Shown: positions 6,603 through 13,864, counted from the stretch's first letter. The stretch is 19,349 bases of DNA from JBOFHT01 sp051649785 (GCA_051649785.1 JBOFHT010000053.1:1-19349), one strand, 5' to 3'. A program made the numbers and translations. The notes: generated from the letters alone by a model not told the origin.

Positions 6603-7298
6603 ATGCATATTATGGAAGGATTCTTACCGTGGTATTGGTGCCTTTTTTGGTATATAATTTCATTACCTATAGTTGCTTATGGGATAATCAAGTTAAAAAA
6701 GATTATTGGAGATACACCTGAAGCTAAATCACTTTTAGCTGTTACTGGAGGGTTTATGTTTTTATTATCTTCTCTAAAACTTCCTTCTGTAGCAGGTAGT
6801 TCATCTCATCCAACTGGGAATGGTTTAGGAGGAGTTATATTTGGTCCTGCAATTTCAGCTGTTTTAGCTACTATTGTTTTAATATTCCAGGCATTACTTC
6901 TTGCCCATGGTGGAATAACTACTCTTGGTGCTAATATTTTTTCAATGGGAATTATTGGTCCTTTAGTAGCTTGGATTGTTTATAAAGGAATTGTTAGGAA
7001 TAATACTAATACTAATAATGAGGTTAATATTAAAAAATCAAATTTTTCAAAGCCTTCTATAGCTATGTTTTTAGGAGCATTTTTAGCTAATATTTCTACT
7101 TATATTGTCACATCCTTCCAATTAGCTATTGCATTCCCTGAACCTACTGTTGAATTATCTTTTATTAAATTCCTGTTAATATTTGCAATTCCTCAAGTTT
7201 CTCTAGGAATTTGTGAAGGTTTAATAACTGTTATAATTTGGGAAAATCTTGCTAAAGTTAAGTTTGATGTTTTAAAGCGTTTAAATGTGTTTAATTAA
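6603..7298 (+). CDS. cbiM: Cobalt ECF transporter substrate-binding subunit CbiM
   Basis: The integral-membrane specificity component (S-unit) of the CbiMNQO cobalt uptake transporter, supplying Co2+ for cobamide synthesis, which methanogens need. The 231-residue protein begins MHIMEGFLP, the family hallmark in which the N-terminus and H2 coordinate the metal. The conserved SSSHPTGNGLGG (about 66-77, with H69) and the AHGGITTLGAN region (about 101-111) are also present. It has about six hydrophobic segments. Residues about 133-143 (NNTNTNNEVN) are an Asn-rich stretch in a polar loop, one of the window's AAT/ACT expansions. GGAG lies seven bases before the ATG. It is first in cbiM-cbiN-cbiQ, with 45 bases to cbiN. 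Confidence 0.95.
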   Translation: MHIMEGFLPWYWCLFWYIISLPIVAYGIIKLKKIIGDTPEAKSLLAVTGGFMFLLSSLKLPSVAGSSSHPTGNGLGGVIFGPAISAVLATIVLIFQALLLAHGGITTLGANIFSMGIIGPLVAWIVYKGIVRNNTNTNNEVNIKKSNFSKPSIAMFLGAFLANISTYIVTSFQLAIAFPEPTVELSFIKFLLIFAIPQVSLGICEGLITVIIWENLAKVKFDVLKRLNVFN

Positions 7299-7343
7299 TG
7301 TAATTATATGGTAGATAGTCATAATTAGAATATTAGTGATATT

Positions 7344-7643
7344 ATGGAAATGAGAAATAAGCACATTATTTTAGTAATACTAGCTATTTTAATAGCTACA
7401 GTTCCATTTGTATTGTACTCTAATTTAGGTGAGGAAGAAGGTTATTTCATAGGTGCTGATAATAAAGCATCTGAAGTTGTTGAAAATACAGGTTATATTC
7501 CTTGGTTTAATTCAATATGGGAAGCTCCAAGTGCTGAAATTGAAAGTCTCTTATTTGCTCTTCAAGCAGCTATTGGTGCGTTTATTATTGCTTATATTTT
7601 TGGGTACTGGCATGCTAAAAGCAAATATAATAAAAAACAGTAA
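7344..7643 (+). CDS. cbiN: Cobalt transporter small membrane subunit CbiN
   Basis: A 99-residue partner of CbiM needed for cobalt binding in CbiMNQO systems. It has the expected layout: an N-terminal membrane helix (about 7-25), an extracytoplasmic segment with the family-like GADNKA and GYIPWFNSIWE, and a second helix (about 70-88) followed by a basic end. There are two nearby ATGs (7344 and 7350). GTGAT ends three bases before 7344, the spacing used by other genes here, so 7344 is preferred. The gene lies between cbiM and cbiQ, with gaps of 45 and 33 bases. Confidence 0.93.
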   Translation: MEMRNKHIILVILAILIATVPFVLYSNLGEEEGYFIGADNKASEVVENTGYIPWFNSIWEAPSAEIESLLFALQAAIGAFIIAYIFGYWHAKSKYNKKQ

Positions 7644-7676
7644 TTTTTAGGAAATAATAGATTAGGAAATGGTAAA

Positions 7677-8378
7677 ATGAATTTAGAACTTGATTATTAT
7701 GCACATGAAAATGCGTTGGCTAATATTAGTTCTAACTTTAAAATCATTATAGTATCTATATTACTTATACTTGTTCTTGCTGCTGATTTACCTTTATTAT
7801 CTTTCTTTATTGCTATTTTTATATTTTTATTTATTCCTTTAGTAGCTAAAATTCCTATTAAATTCTTTATTAAGTTTCTAGCTATTCCGATAACATTTAT
7901 TATTTTCACATCGATTTTTCTTTTATTTTTCTTTGGAACTGGATATATTATATTCCCTACAGGTATTTTTGGTATAGCTATTACTACTGATTCTTTAAAT
8001 TTAGCTATCCTTGTTTTCTCTAGAACTCTGGCTTGTTTTTTAATTTTAAGTCTTCTAGCCCTTACAACCCCTATAGCTGAAGTTTTTATGTTTTTATCTA
8101 AACTTAAAGTTCCCTCAGTTTTTATTGAAATAGCTATTTTAATGTATAATTCAATATTCATATTTATTAGTGAATTTAAACTTATGTGTCATGCTCAAAA
8201 AACACGCCTTGGATTTTCTGGCTTTAAAAATACATACCGTTCATTTGGTTTAATTTTTTCAAATCTTTTTATCAAATCTATTAATAAATCTGATAGACTT
8301 GATATTGCCCTAAATTCTAGATGTTACACAGGCAATATATACATCTATAACCCAAATACTAAGTATGACAATGACTAG
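7677..8378 (+). CDS. cbiQ: Cobalt ECF transporter transmembrane subunit CbiQ
   Basis: The T component that couples the CbiO ATPase to the CbiMN core. The 233-residue, very hydrophobic protein has about five membrane segments and starts with the typical short cytosolic DYYAHENALANI region. Near the C-terminus, DIALNSRCYTG is the family's coupling segment containing the arginine that contacts the ATPase groove. The ATG follows GGAAATGGTAAA. The same bases precede the unrelated gene at 16924. The partner ATPase gene cbiO is not directly adjacent but 315 bases away. Confidence 0.92.
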   Translation: MNLELDYYAHENALANISSNFKIIIVSILLILVLAADLPLLSFFIAIFIFLFIPLVAKIPIKFFIKFLAIPITFIIFTSIFLLFFFGTGYIIFPTGIFGIAITTDSLNLAILVFSRTLACFLILSLLALTTPIAEVFMFLSKLKVPSVFIEIAILMYNSIFIFISEFKLMCHAQKTRLGFSGFKNTYRSFGLIFSNLFIKSINKSDRLDIALNSRCYTGNIYIYNPNTKYDND

Positions 8379-8693
8379 TTAATTTAATTATATATATCTA
8401 TTATAATTATGCCTAGTTACTCAATTAGATATGTTATTATTGTGTGTATTTAGAATAATATTCATAGTTTTGATATTGTTGTTTGGGTTCAATTATTTTA
8501 TTTAAAAAAAGTATTTTTTAAACAGTAATTTTTGACTAAACTTCTTTTAAAAAACTATTTTCTATTTCCAGTAATGTTTTAATTCATAGCTATAATAATA
8601 TAATTTTTTATTGTTATCAAACAAGTATAAGTATTATAAAATATATAATAATAAAATAATTAAACATTTTATCAATTTAATGGATTTCATATT
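8379..8693. other. Gap of 315 bp between cbiQ and cbiO
   Basis: No gene is seen. The stretch is AT-rich, with a degenerate copy of the hairpin element in the middle (8511-8562) and an AT-rich region before cbiO that could hold a promoter (for example AAAATATATAATAATAAAAT around 8639-8658). The gap probably makes cbiO a separate transcription unit or one reached by read-through. Confidence 0.6.
8511..8562 (+). repeat. Hairpin intergenic element, copy D (degenerate)
   Basis: GTATTTTTTAAACAGTAATT then TTTGACTAAACTTCTTTTAA and AAAACTATTTT follow the left module and the T-run/A-run arms of copies B and C. The closing GTTTG arm and perfect stem are lost, so this is a weak, decayed family member. 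Confidence 0.4.
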
Positions 8694-9587
8694 ATGAATA
8701 ACAATTCTAATAACAATAATAGTATTAATAATACTTCATCTACTGCAATTGAAACTACAAACATAAACTACAAGTATCCTGATGGAACTGAAGCTCTTAG
8801 AGATATTAATTTTAATGTTAGCCGGGGTGAGATGATAGCTCTTCTAGGGCCAAATGGTGCAGGTAAATCTACTCTCTTTTTGCATTTCAATGGAATTTTT
8901 ACTCCTAGTAGTGGTAAAGTTTTTGTTGATGGTGAAGAAATTATTTATAAAAAAAAAGAGCTTATGAAAGTTCGCCAAAAAGTAGGCATTGTTTTTCAAA
9001 ATCCAGATGATCAGCTATTTGCACCAACTGTTGAGGAAGATGTTGCATTTGGACCATTGAATATGGGATTATCTAATGATGAAGTTGAGAAACGTGTTAC
9101 TACGTCTCTTAAAAAGGTGGGGATGGAAGGTTACGAGAAAAAGCCCCCTCATCATTTAAGTGGAGGTCAGAAAAAAAGAGTAGCTATTGCTGGAATTTTA
9201 GCTATGGCGCCTCAAATAATGGTTTTAGATGAACCTACTTCTGGACTTGATCCTAAAGGTGCTTCTAAAATATTAAAACTCCTTAATGAGCTTAATGCAG
9301 ATGGAATCACTATTATTATTTCAACTCATGATGTTGACCTTGTCCCATTATATGCTGATACTATTTATATTATTGGAAATGGCGAAATAATTAAAAAAGG
9401 AAGTCCTAAAGAGGTTTTCTCAGATGTGGATACTATAAGGAATGCTAATCTTCGCCTTCCTAGAATAGCTCATTTAATGGAAGTTTTAGAAAAAGAAGAT
9501 GGATTAAAATTTAATAATAGTTATCCTCTTACAATTGGCGAAGCAAGAAATTATTTAGTTAATTTAATTGATTCTAGTGATAAATAG
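8694..9587 (+). CDS. cbiO: Cobalt ECF transporter ATP-binding subunit CbiO
   Basis: The ATPase of the cobalt transporter. The 297-residue ABC protein has Walker A GPNGAGKST (52-60), Q-loop FQNPDDQLF (101-109, the DQLF extension typical of ECF/cobalt ATPases), signature LSGGQ (155-159), Walker B IMVLDE (175-180) and H-switch H212. The usual CbiO N-terminus begins at about I19-E-T-T-N-I-N-Y-K-Y-P-D-G. Here it is preceded by some 18 residues of Asn/Ser-rich sequence encoded by AAT/AAC/AGT triplets. No ATG, GTG or TTG lies at the normal position, so the extension appears to be translated. The ribosome-binding site is weak. The gene lies 315 bases from cbiQ and 90 before ribC. Confidence 0.93.
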   Translation: MNNNSNNNNSINNTSSTAIETTNINYKYPDGTEALRDINFNVSRGEMIALLGPNGAGKSTLFLHFNGIFTPSSGKVFVDGEEIIYKKKELMKVRQKVGIVFQNPDDQLFAPTVEEDVAFGPLNMGLSNDEVEKRVTTSLKKVGMEGYEKKPPHHLSGGQKKRVAIAGILAMAPQIMVLDEPTSGLDPKGASKILKLLNELNADGITIIISTHDVDLVPLYADTIYIIGNGEIIKKGSPKEVFSDVDTIRNANLRLPRIAHLMEVLEKEDGLKFNNSYPLTIGEARNYLVNLIDSSDK

Positions 9588-9597
9588 CTAGCATCAT

Positions 9598-9655
9598 TTT
9601 AAATTATATTTTCTTAAATTATACTCACTAAGGTTAAATTCTCTTAAATTATATT
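9598..9655 (+). repeat. AT-rich direct repeats before ribC
   Basis: TCTTAAATTATA occurs at 9612-9623 and 9642-9653, exactly 30 bases apart, with a third partial copy (TTTTAAATTATAT) at about 9598-9610. The ATTATA cores could be TATA boxes or regulator sites for ribC. No function is shown by sequence alone. Confidence 0.35.
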
Positions 9656-9677
9656 TACAGTTTCTGGTTGTGTTTAA

Positions 9678-10133
9678 ATGAAGATTGGTGTTTGTGATAC
9701 AACATTTGCAAGGTTTGATATGGGTAAAAGTGCTATAAGTGTATTAAAAAATCATTTTCCTAAAAAGAATATTATTTATCGTACTGTTCCAGGAATAAAA
9801 GATTTACCTGTAGCTTCTAAAAAATTAATTGAAGAAGAAGGTTGTGAAATTGTTATGGCTTTAGGTATGCCCGGACCAATGGAAAAAGATAAAGTTTGTG
9901 CTCATGAAGCTTCAACAGGTCTTATTTCTGCTCAATTAATGACTAATTCTCATATTTTAGAAGTTTTTGTTCATGAGGATGAAGAAGAAGGCACTGCACT
10001 AAAAGAGCTTGCTGAAAATCGAGCAGCGGATCATGCACGAAACCTTATTAACATGATGTTATATCCTAAAGAAATCCAAAATGAAGCTGGAAAAGGGATG
10101 CGTGAAGGAAAGGATAATGTAGGGGCTTTATAA
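9678..10133 (+). CDS. ribC: Archaeal riboflavin synthase
   Basis: Converts two 6,7-dimethyl-8-ribityllumazines into riboflavin and a pyrimidinedione. The 151-residue protein belongs to the archaeal RibC type, which is related to lumazine synthase rather than to bacterial RibE. Its start MKIGVCDTTFARFDMGKSAI and the segments RTVPGIKDLPVASKKLIEE, MALGMPGP and AHEASTGLISAQLMTN are characteristic. In methanogens riboflavin feeds FAD/FMN and coenzyme F420 (via the deazaflavin pathway's related precursors). It begins 90 bases after cbiO and ends three bases before the glycosyltransferase gene, so those two may be co-transcribed. Confidence 0.92.
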   Translation: MKIGVCDTTFARFDMGKSAISVLKNHFPKKNIIYRTVPGIKDLPVASKKLIEEEGCEIVMALGMPGPMEKDKVCAHEASTGLISAQLMTNSHILEVFVHEDEEEGTALKELAENRAADHARNLINMMLYPKEIQNEAGKGMREGKDNVGAL

Positions 10134-10136
10134 GGT

Positions 10137-11009
10137 ATGGGTAATTCCAATAATGATATTGATAGTGTCAATAGTAATAATAGCAATAATATTAATAATA
10201 ATTCCACTATTAATAATAATGCCAATAATAGTTCTACTAATAGTCCTACTAATAATAGTTATAATAGTAACTCTACTACTACTACTACTACTACCCCTAA
10301 CATGGTTAATAACAATAATTCTACTAATAATATTTTTATTATTGTTCCGGCTTTCAATGAGGAAAAAACAGTAGAGAGTGTTGTTTTAGGATTAATTAAG
10401 TGTTATAAGGTAATTTTAGTAGATGATGGTTCAAGCGACAATACTTTTAAAATAGTTAGTTCTATTCGAGATAAAAATCCTAAGAATCTTTTTATTTACA
10501 GCCATGTAATTAATAGGGGTCTTGGAGCTGCTTTAAAAACTGGTATGACTGCTGCAATTAAACATAATGCTGATTTTATTGTTACATTTGATGCTGATGG
10601 TCAACATGCCATTGAAGATGTAGCTAAAGTTGTAGCTCCTCTTAAAAATAGTGATATTGATGTTGTTATTGGGGCCCGCCCATTTGAAGATATGCCATTT
10701 AGTAAAAACTTTGCAAACTCAGTTATGAATATATTAACTCGTATTTTTTACAGAGCTAATGTTAAAGATTCTCAATCAGGTCTAAGGGCTTTTAAAAAAG
10801 AAGTTATTCCTAAAATGAATATTATATCTAGGGGATATGGAGTTTCTTCTGAGTTTTTTAGAGAAATTAAAAAAAATCACTTAAAATTAGCTGAAGTTAC
10901 TATTACTACAATTTATACTCCTGAAACTCAAAATAAAGGCACTAATGCAATTGTAGGTATTAAAATTTTGTTTAAAATGATTGTTGACTTTTTAATAGGT
11001 GGTTCTTAA
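10137..11009 (+). CDS. GT2 glycosyltransferase, dolichol-phosphate sugar synthase type
   Basis: A cytosolic family-2 glycosyltransferase that probably moves a sugar from a nucleotide donor to a lipid phosphate for cell-surface glycan or glycoprotein synthesis. The GT-A core starts at about residue 66 (IFIIVPAFNEE), with VDDGSSDNT at 95-103 and the metal-binding DADGQH at 152-157. QSGLRAFKKEV is the usual acceptor-site region. No C-terminal membrane helices of the longer family members are seen. Residues 2-65 are almost only Asn, Ser and Thr (including seven Thr in a row from ACT repeats) and have no counterpart in the family. The ATG at 10137 lies three bases after ribC. Another ATG at 10302 lacks a ribosome-binding site, so the real start is uncertain. 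Confidence 0.88.
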   Translation: MGNSNNDIDSVNSNNSNNINNNSTINNNANNSSTNSPTNNSYNSNSTTTTTTTPNMVNNNNSTNNIFIIVPAFNEEKTVESVVLGLIKCYKVILVDDGSSDNTFKIVSSIRDKNPKNLFIYSHVINRGLGAALKTGMTAAIKHNADFIVTFDADGQHAIEDVAKVVAPLKNSDIDVVIGARPFEDMPFSKNFANSVMNILTRIFYRANVKDSQSGLRAFKKEVIPKMNIISRGYGVSSEFFREIKKNHLKLAEVTITTIYTPETQNKGTNAIVGIKILFKMIVDFLIGGS

Positions 11010-11024
11010 ATTAGGAGGGATTAA

Positions 11025-11453
11025 ATGTTTGGTTTAACAATTTTTCAAATTATAGTCATTATTATAGCGGTTCTAAGTAGTTCAATTGTATTTATGGGGT
11101 ATAATACAGGTAAAACTCCTATTCGCTATTTTATATTGTGGATTGTCCTATGGGTCACAATTGTTATAGCTTCTTTCCTTCCAGAAGGAATTTTAAGTTT
11201 AATTTCTACTAGTTTTGGTTTTGGAAGAGGCCTAGATTTTCTTTTAATATCTGCAATTATTATTCTATTTTACCTCTTATTCCGAGTTTATTTAATGATT
11301 GAAAGAATTGATCAAGATATTACAGCTCTTGTTGAAAAATTAGCTATTGCTAATGAGAATAGTAAGATTAACAATAATAATGTCAATAATTCTTCTGATA
11401 ATATTACTAGTGAGGATAATAAGAATAATGTTAATGAAGATAATACTAATTAG
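11025..11453 (+). CDS. DUF2304 membrane protein
   Basis: A 142-residue protein with three hydrophobic segments (about 5-24, 34-52 and 66-88) and the pattern TPIRYFILWIVLWV typical of DUF2304 proteins. These are usually encoded beside GT2 dolichol-phosphate-type transferases and are thought to assist them at the membrane. The biochemical role is not known. GGAGG lies seven bases before the ATG (AGGAGGGATTAAATG), only 15 bases after the GT2 gene, so the two are co-transcribed. The C-terminus from about 115 is an Asn-rich tail. The AAT-type reading frame continues for 19 codons beyond the TAG stop. Confidence 0.82.
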   Translation: MFGLTIFQIIVIIIAVLSSSIVFMGYNTGKTPIRYFILWIVLWVTIVIASFLPEGILSLISTSFGFGRGLDFLLISAIIILFYLLFRVYLMIERIDQDITALVEKLAIANENSKINNNNVNNSSDNITSEDNKNNVNEDNTN

Positions 11454-11513
11454 AATAATACTAATATAAATAATACTAATAAAAATATCAATGCTAATAA
11501 AGTTAATAAATAA
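11454..11513 (+). repeat. AAT/ACT tract continuing the DUF2304 frame past its TAG
   Basis: After the TAG at 11451-11453 the same frame stays open for 19 codons, mostly Asn with Thr, Lys and Ile, until TAA at 11511-11513. It looks like the remainder of a longer Asn-rich tail cut by a point mutation, or a microsatellite that spans the stop. Confidence 0.6.
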
Positions 11514-11522
11514 GGGAATAAT

Positions 11523-12791
11523 ATGAAAATATGTTTTATAAGTGAATTCTTTCCAGCTAGTGTGGATTTAGAAATTAAAGGTGGTGTTGAAGCAGCTGCT
11601 TTTAACGAGGCATACTATTTATCTAAAAATCATGAAGTAACAGTTTTAAGTTCTTATGAGCATGAAACTCCTAGAGAAGCTGAGATTCAAACTCCTTGGA
11701 ATAATATTAAAGTCATTTCTTGTGGTAAAAAAAGAGACTATGTTCAAAAAGGCTCATTTAAAAATAGACTTGAGCTTATAAAAGCCACTTATGACATAGG
11801 TAAAATAATGGACTTTGATATTGTTGTTGGTTACAACTTCATTACTTATATTAGTGCTTGGAAGCTTTCTCAAAAACTAAATATTCCTTGTGTAGCTAGA
11901 TATCATGATGTTTGGATTGGTAACTGGGTAAAAAACATAGGTATTGCAGGAATAGCTGGAGAAATCATGGAAAGATATATTCTTTCTCGTGATATGGATT
12001 TAATTCTTGCTGTTTCTGATTTCACAGCTAAAAATCTTGAAAAACATTTTTCAAAGGATAAAATATATACTGTTCATAATATTGTTGAATTTGACAAAGT
12101 TAAAAGCAATAAATATTCTAAAACAACTATTTCTTGTGTTTCCCGTCTTGTTGAATATAAAAGAATTGAGGATCTTATTTTAGCTATTAATTTATTAGTT
12201 AATAATACTAATAATTGTAGCAATAGTAGTAGTAACAATAGTATCAATAGTAATAGTAGTACGGATAATAGTGATGGTACCATTAATACTGATATTAATG
12301 AAAATCATTTTATAAATAAAGATATTAATGGCTTTGATTTTAAAGATTTAAAATGTAAAATTGTTGGAACTGGTCCATTAGATACTAAACTTAAAACATT
12401 AGTAAATGAATTAAATTTAAATAAAAATATTTCATTCTGCGGATTTGTTGAAAAACATGAAGATGTTTTGAAAGTTATTAATTCCTCACACATGTTTTGT
12501 CTTCCAAGCAAAGTTGAAGGATTTGGTATTGTTGTTGTTGAGGCATTAGGTTGTGGTGTTCCATTTATAGCTTCTAATATTCCTCCTGTTATGGAAGCAA
12601 GTAGTGAAAAGGGAGGTTTGTTTTTTAATGTAGAAGATTATAAAGACTTAGCTAAAAAAATATATACTCTTCTTAGTGATAATAAGTTGTATTATAATCT
12701 TCAGTCTGAAGGTGAAGAGCAATATTCCAAATATAAAGGTGAATATATAGCTAAAAAGCTTGAAAATCACTATTTATCTTTAATTGATTAA
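11523..12791 (+). CDS. GT4 family glycosyltransferase
   Basis: A 422-residue GT-B fold glycosyltransferase, probably acting in surface glycan assembly with the preceding genes. The N-terminal domain shows FISEFFPASVDLEIKGGVE, a glycine-rich acceptor loop. The C-terminal donor domain has CVSRLVEYKRIEDLILAI (about 205-222), the KIVGTGPL strand-loop (279-286) and the E(x7)E nucleotide-sugar motif E332-GFGIVVV-E340. Residues about 226-272 are an Asn/Ser/Asp-rich insertion with several AAT/AGT repeats, between helix 1 of the donor domain and the following strand, where relatives have only a short loop. This is a surface position that should tolerate extra length. The upstream gap holds only an Asn-codon tract. 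Confidence 0.88.
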   Translation: MKICFISEFFPASVDLEIKGGVEAAAFNEAYYLSKNHEVTVLSSYEHETPREAEIQTPWNNIKVISCGKKRDYVQKGSFKNRLELIKATYDIGKIMDFDIVVGYNFITYISAWKLSQKLNIPCVARYHDVWIGNWVKNIGIAGIAGEIMERYILSRDMDLILAVSDFTAKNLEKHFSKDKIYTVHNIVEFDKVKSNKYSKTTISCVSRLVEYKRIEDLILAINLLVNNTNNCSNSSSNNSINSNSSTDNSDGTINTDINENHFINKDINGFDFKDLKCKIVGTGPLDTKLKTLVNELNLNKNISFCGFVEKHEDVLKVINSSHMFCLPSKVEGFGIVVVEALGCGVPFIASNIPPVMEASSEKGGLFFNVEDYKDLAKKIYTLLSDNKLYYNLQSEGEEQYSKYKGEYIAKKLENHYLSLID

Positions 12792-12926
12792 ATTTTATTA
12801 TTAGTATTCTCATTTCTAGTATTATTTATATTGTCATTAGTATTAATATTACTATTTTCATCTTTAATATCATTTCCATTATTAATATTTTAATTTTATT
12901 AACTTAATTTCTACTTAGGTGACTTA
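12792..12926. repeat. AT-rich triplet tract, Asn-coding on the - strand
   Basis: Intergenic ATT/ACT/ATA triplets. Read on the - strand, one frame from about 12893 down to a TAA near 12790 would give an Asn/Asp/Thr-rich peptide with no start codon and an in-frame stop just before it. I treat it as a non-coding microsatellite region. The right end contains the ribosome-binding site GGTGA (12918-12922) of the next gene. Confidence 0.5.
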
Positions 12927-13670
12927 ATGTTATATTTTAAAGGTTGTACTGCACGTGAAAAAATGAATTCTCTTTGTGATTCTACTGAAGAGATATTAAA
13001 AAAAGCAGGTATTGATTACAGAACAATTGACAATGAAGAGTGTTGTGGTTCTGTTTTACTTCGTACTGGATTTAAAGACAATGCTATTGTCCAAATGAAA
13101 GATAATTTAGCTAGTATTAAATCTAATTTAAAAGATGATAATGAAAAAATCCTTGTATCTTGTGCAGGTTGTTATAAAACTCTAAAAAATGACTATAAAG
13201 ATATACTTGGTGTAAATCTTAATGTTATTCACATTTCTCAGCTTTTAGATACTCTAATTAGTGATAATAGTATTGAAATAGATAGTAGTGGTAATAAAAA
13301 CAAGAATAATATTATAATAACTTATCATGATTCTTGCCACTTAGCTAGACATACAGGAGAATATGAAGCTCCTCGTAATGTTATTAGCTCTATTAACTCT
13401 ATTTTAGATAATGGATCTAAGTTTGTTGAAATGAAAAATAACAGAGAACAGGCACGTTGTTGTGGTTCAGGTGGTGGTGTAAAATCTGCTCATGATGATA
13501 TTTCTACTTCAATTGCTAAAAGACGTATTGAAGAAGCAGAAGAAACTGGGGCTAGTGTTTTAATTACAGTTTGCCCATTTTGTAAACTTAACTTATCTGA
13601 GAATGTTAAAACTGATTCTAATTTAGAAGTTTTAGATTTAACTGAGTTTTTTGTTAAATTTATTAAATAA
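12927..13670 (+). CDS. CCG-domain (HdrB/LutA-like) iron-sulfur protein
   Basis: A 247-residue protein with two complete cysteine-rich CCG domains: C7...C39-C40-G41...C79-x2-C82 and C137...C178-C179-G180...C216-x2-C219. In HdrB this motif binds non-cubane [4Fe-4S] clusters at the heterodisulfide site. The same architecture occurs in LutA, GlcF and other oxidoreductase subunits. It is shorter than HdrB and starts directly at the first CCG domain (MLYFKGCTAR). The next gene is a LutB-like LUD/ferredoxin protein, so LutA is the closer functional analogue and the two may form one soluble oxidoreductase. Residues about 113-127 carry a small Asn/Ser/Lys insertion between the domains. GGTGA lies four bases before the ATG. 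Confidence 0.85.
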   Translation: MLYFKGCTAREKMNSLCDSTEEILKKAGIDYRTIDNEECCGSVLLRTGFKDNAIVQMKDNLASIKSNLKDDNEKILVSCAGCYKTLKNDYKDILGVNLNVIHISQLLDTLISDNSIEIDSSGNKNKNNIIITYHDSCHLARHTGEYEAPRNVISSINSILDNGSKFVEMKNNREQARCCGSGGGVKSAHDDISTSIAKRRIEEAEETGASVLITVCPFCKLNLSENVKTDSNLEVLDLTEFFVKFIK

Positions 13671-13690
13671 TTTATCTTATTATATCTTAT

Positions 13691-13739
13691 TATTATTATT
13701 ACTACTGTTATTACTATTACTATTACTATTACTATTACT
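13691..13739. repeat. ATT/TTACTA microsatellite
   Basis: Runs of ATT change into a hexamer repeat TTACTA with nearly five copies from 13711 to 13739. It produces an apparent - strand frame of alternating Val and Ile that is an artefact of the repeat. It lies directly before hairpin element E. Confidence 0.85.
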
Positions 13740-13754
13740 TTGTTAACAATGCAA

Positions 13755-13864
13755 GTAGTTTTTTTAAACAATTTTTGATCAAACACTGAAAAAAATCCTA
13801 CGGATTTTTTTTGTGCCCCAGAAATCTCCGATTTTCGAGGGCTTTTTCTAAAAAGTTTGGAGGT
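13755..13864 (+). repeat. Hairpin intergenic element, copy E (long form)
   Basis: The left module GTAGTTTTTTTAAACAATTT then TTGATCAAAC ends in arm CAAAC 13780-13784. The right end GTTTGGAGGT starts with arm GTTTG at 13855-13859. Inside are a perfect 10-bp hairpin AAAAAAATCC/GGATTTTTTT (13789-13798/13802-13811, loop TAC) and a second, imperfect hairpin GAAATC/GATTTTC around loop TCC (13821-13836), followed by GAGGGCTTTTTC. The order matches copy A, with one hairpin fewer. The element ends in the ribosome-binding site of the LUD gene. Confidence 0.75.

Noticed and set aside
7697..8161. - strand frame of 154 residues opposite cbiQ
   Set aside because: Shadow of the cbiQ coding strand with no start signal and no recognisable protein.
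11451..11453. TAG as pyrrolysine codon
   Set aside because: No SECIS-like or PYL context is evident and the genus is not known to carry pyl genes; kept only as a read-through question.
12790..12893. - strand Asn-rich mini-gene
   Set aside because: No start codon in frame, a stop just before it, and the composition is that of the surrounding triplet repeats.
13490..13786. - strand frame with a long Val/Ile run
   Set aside because: It is the TTACTA/ATT microsatellite read in one frame and overlaps the CCG gene. No ribosome-binding site.
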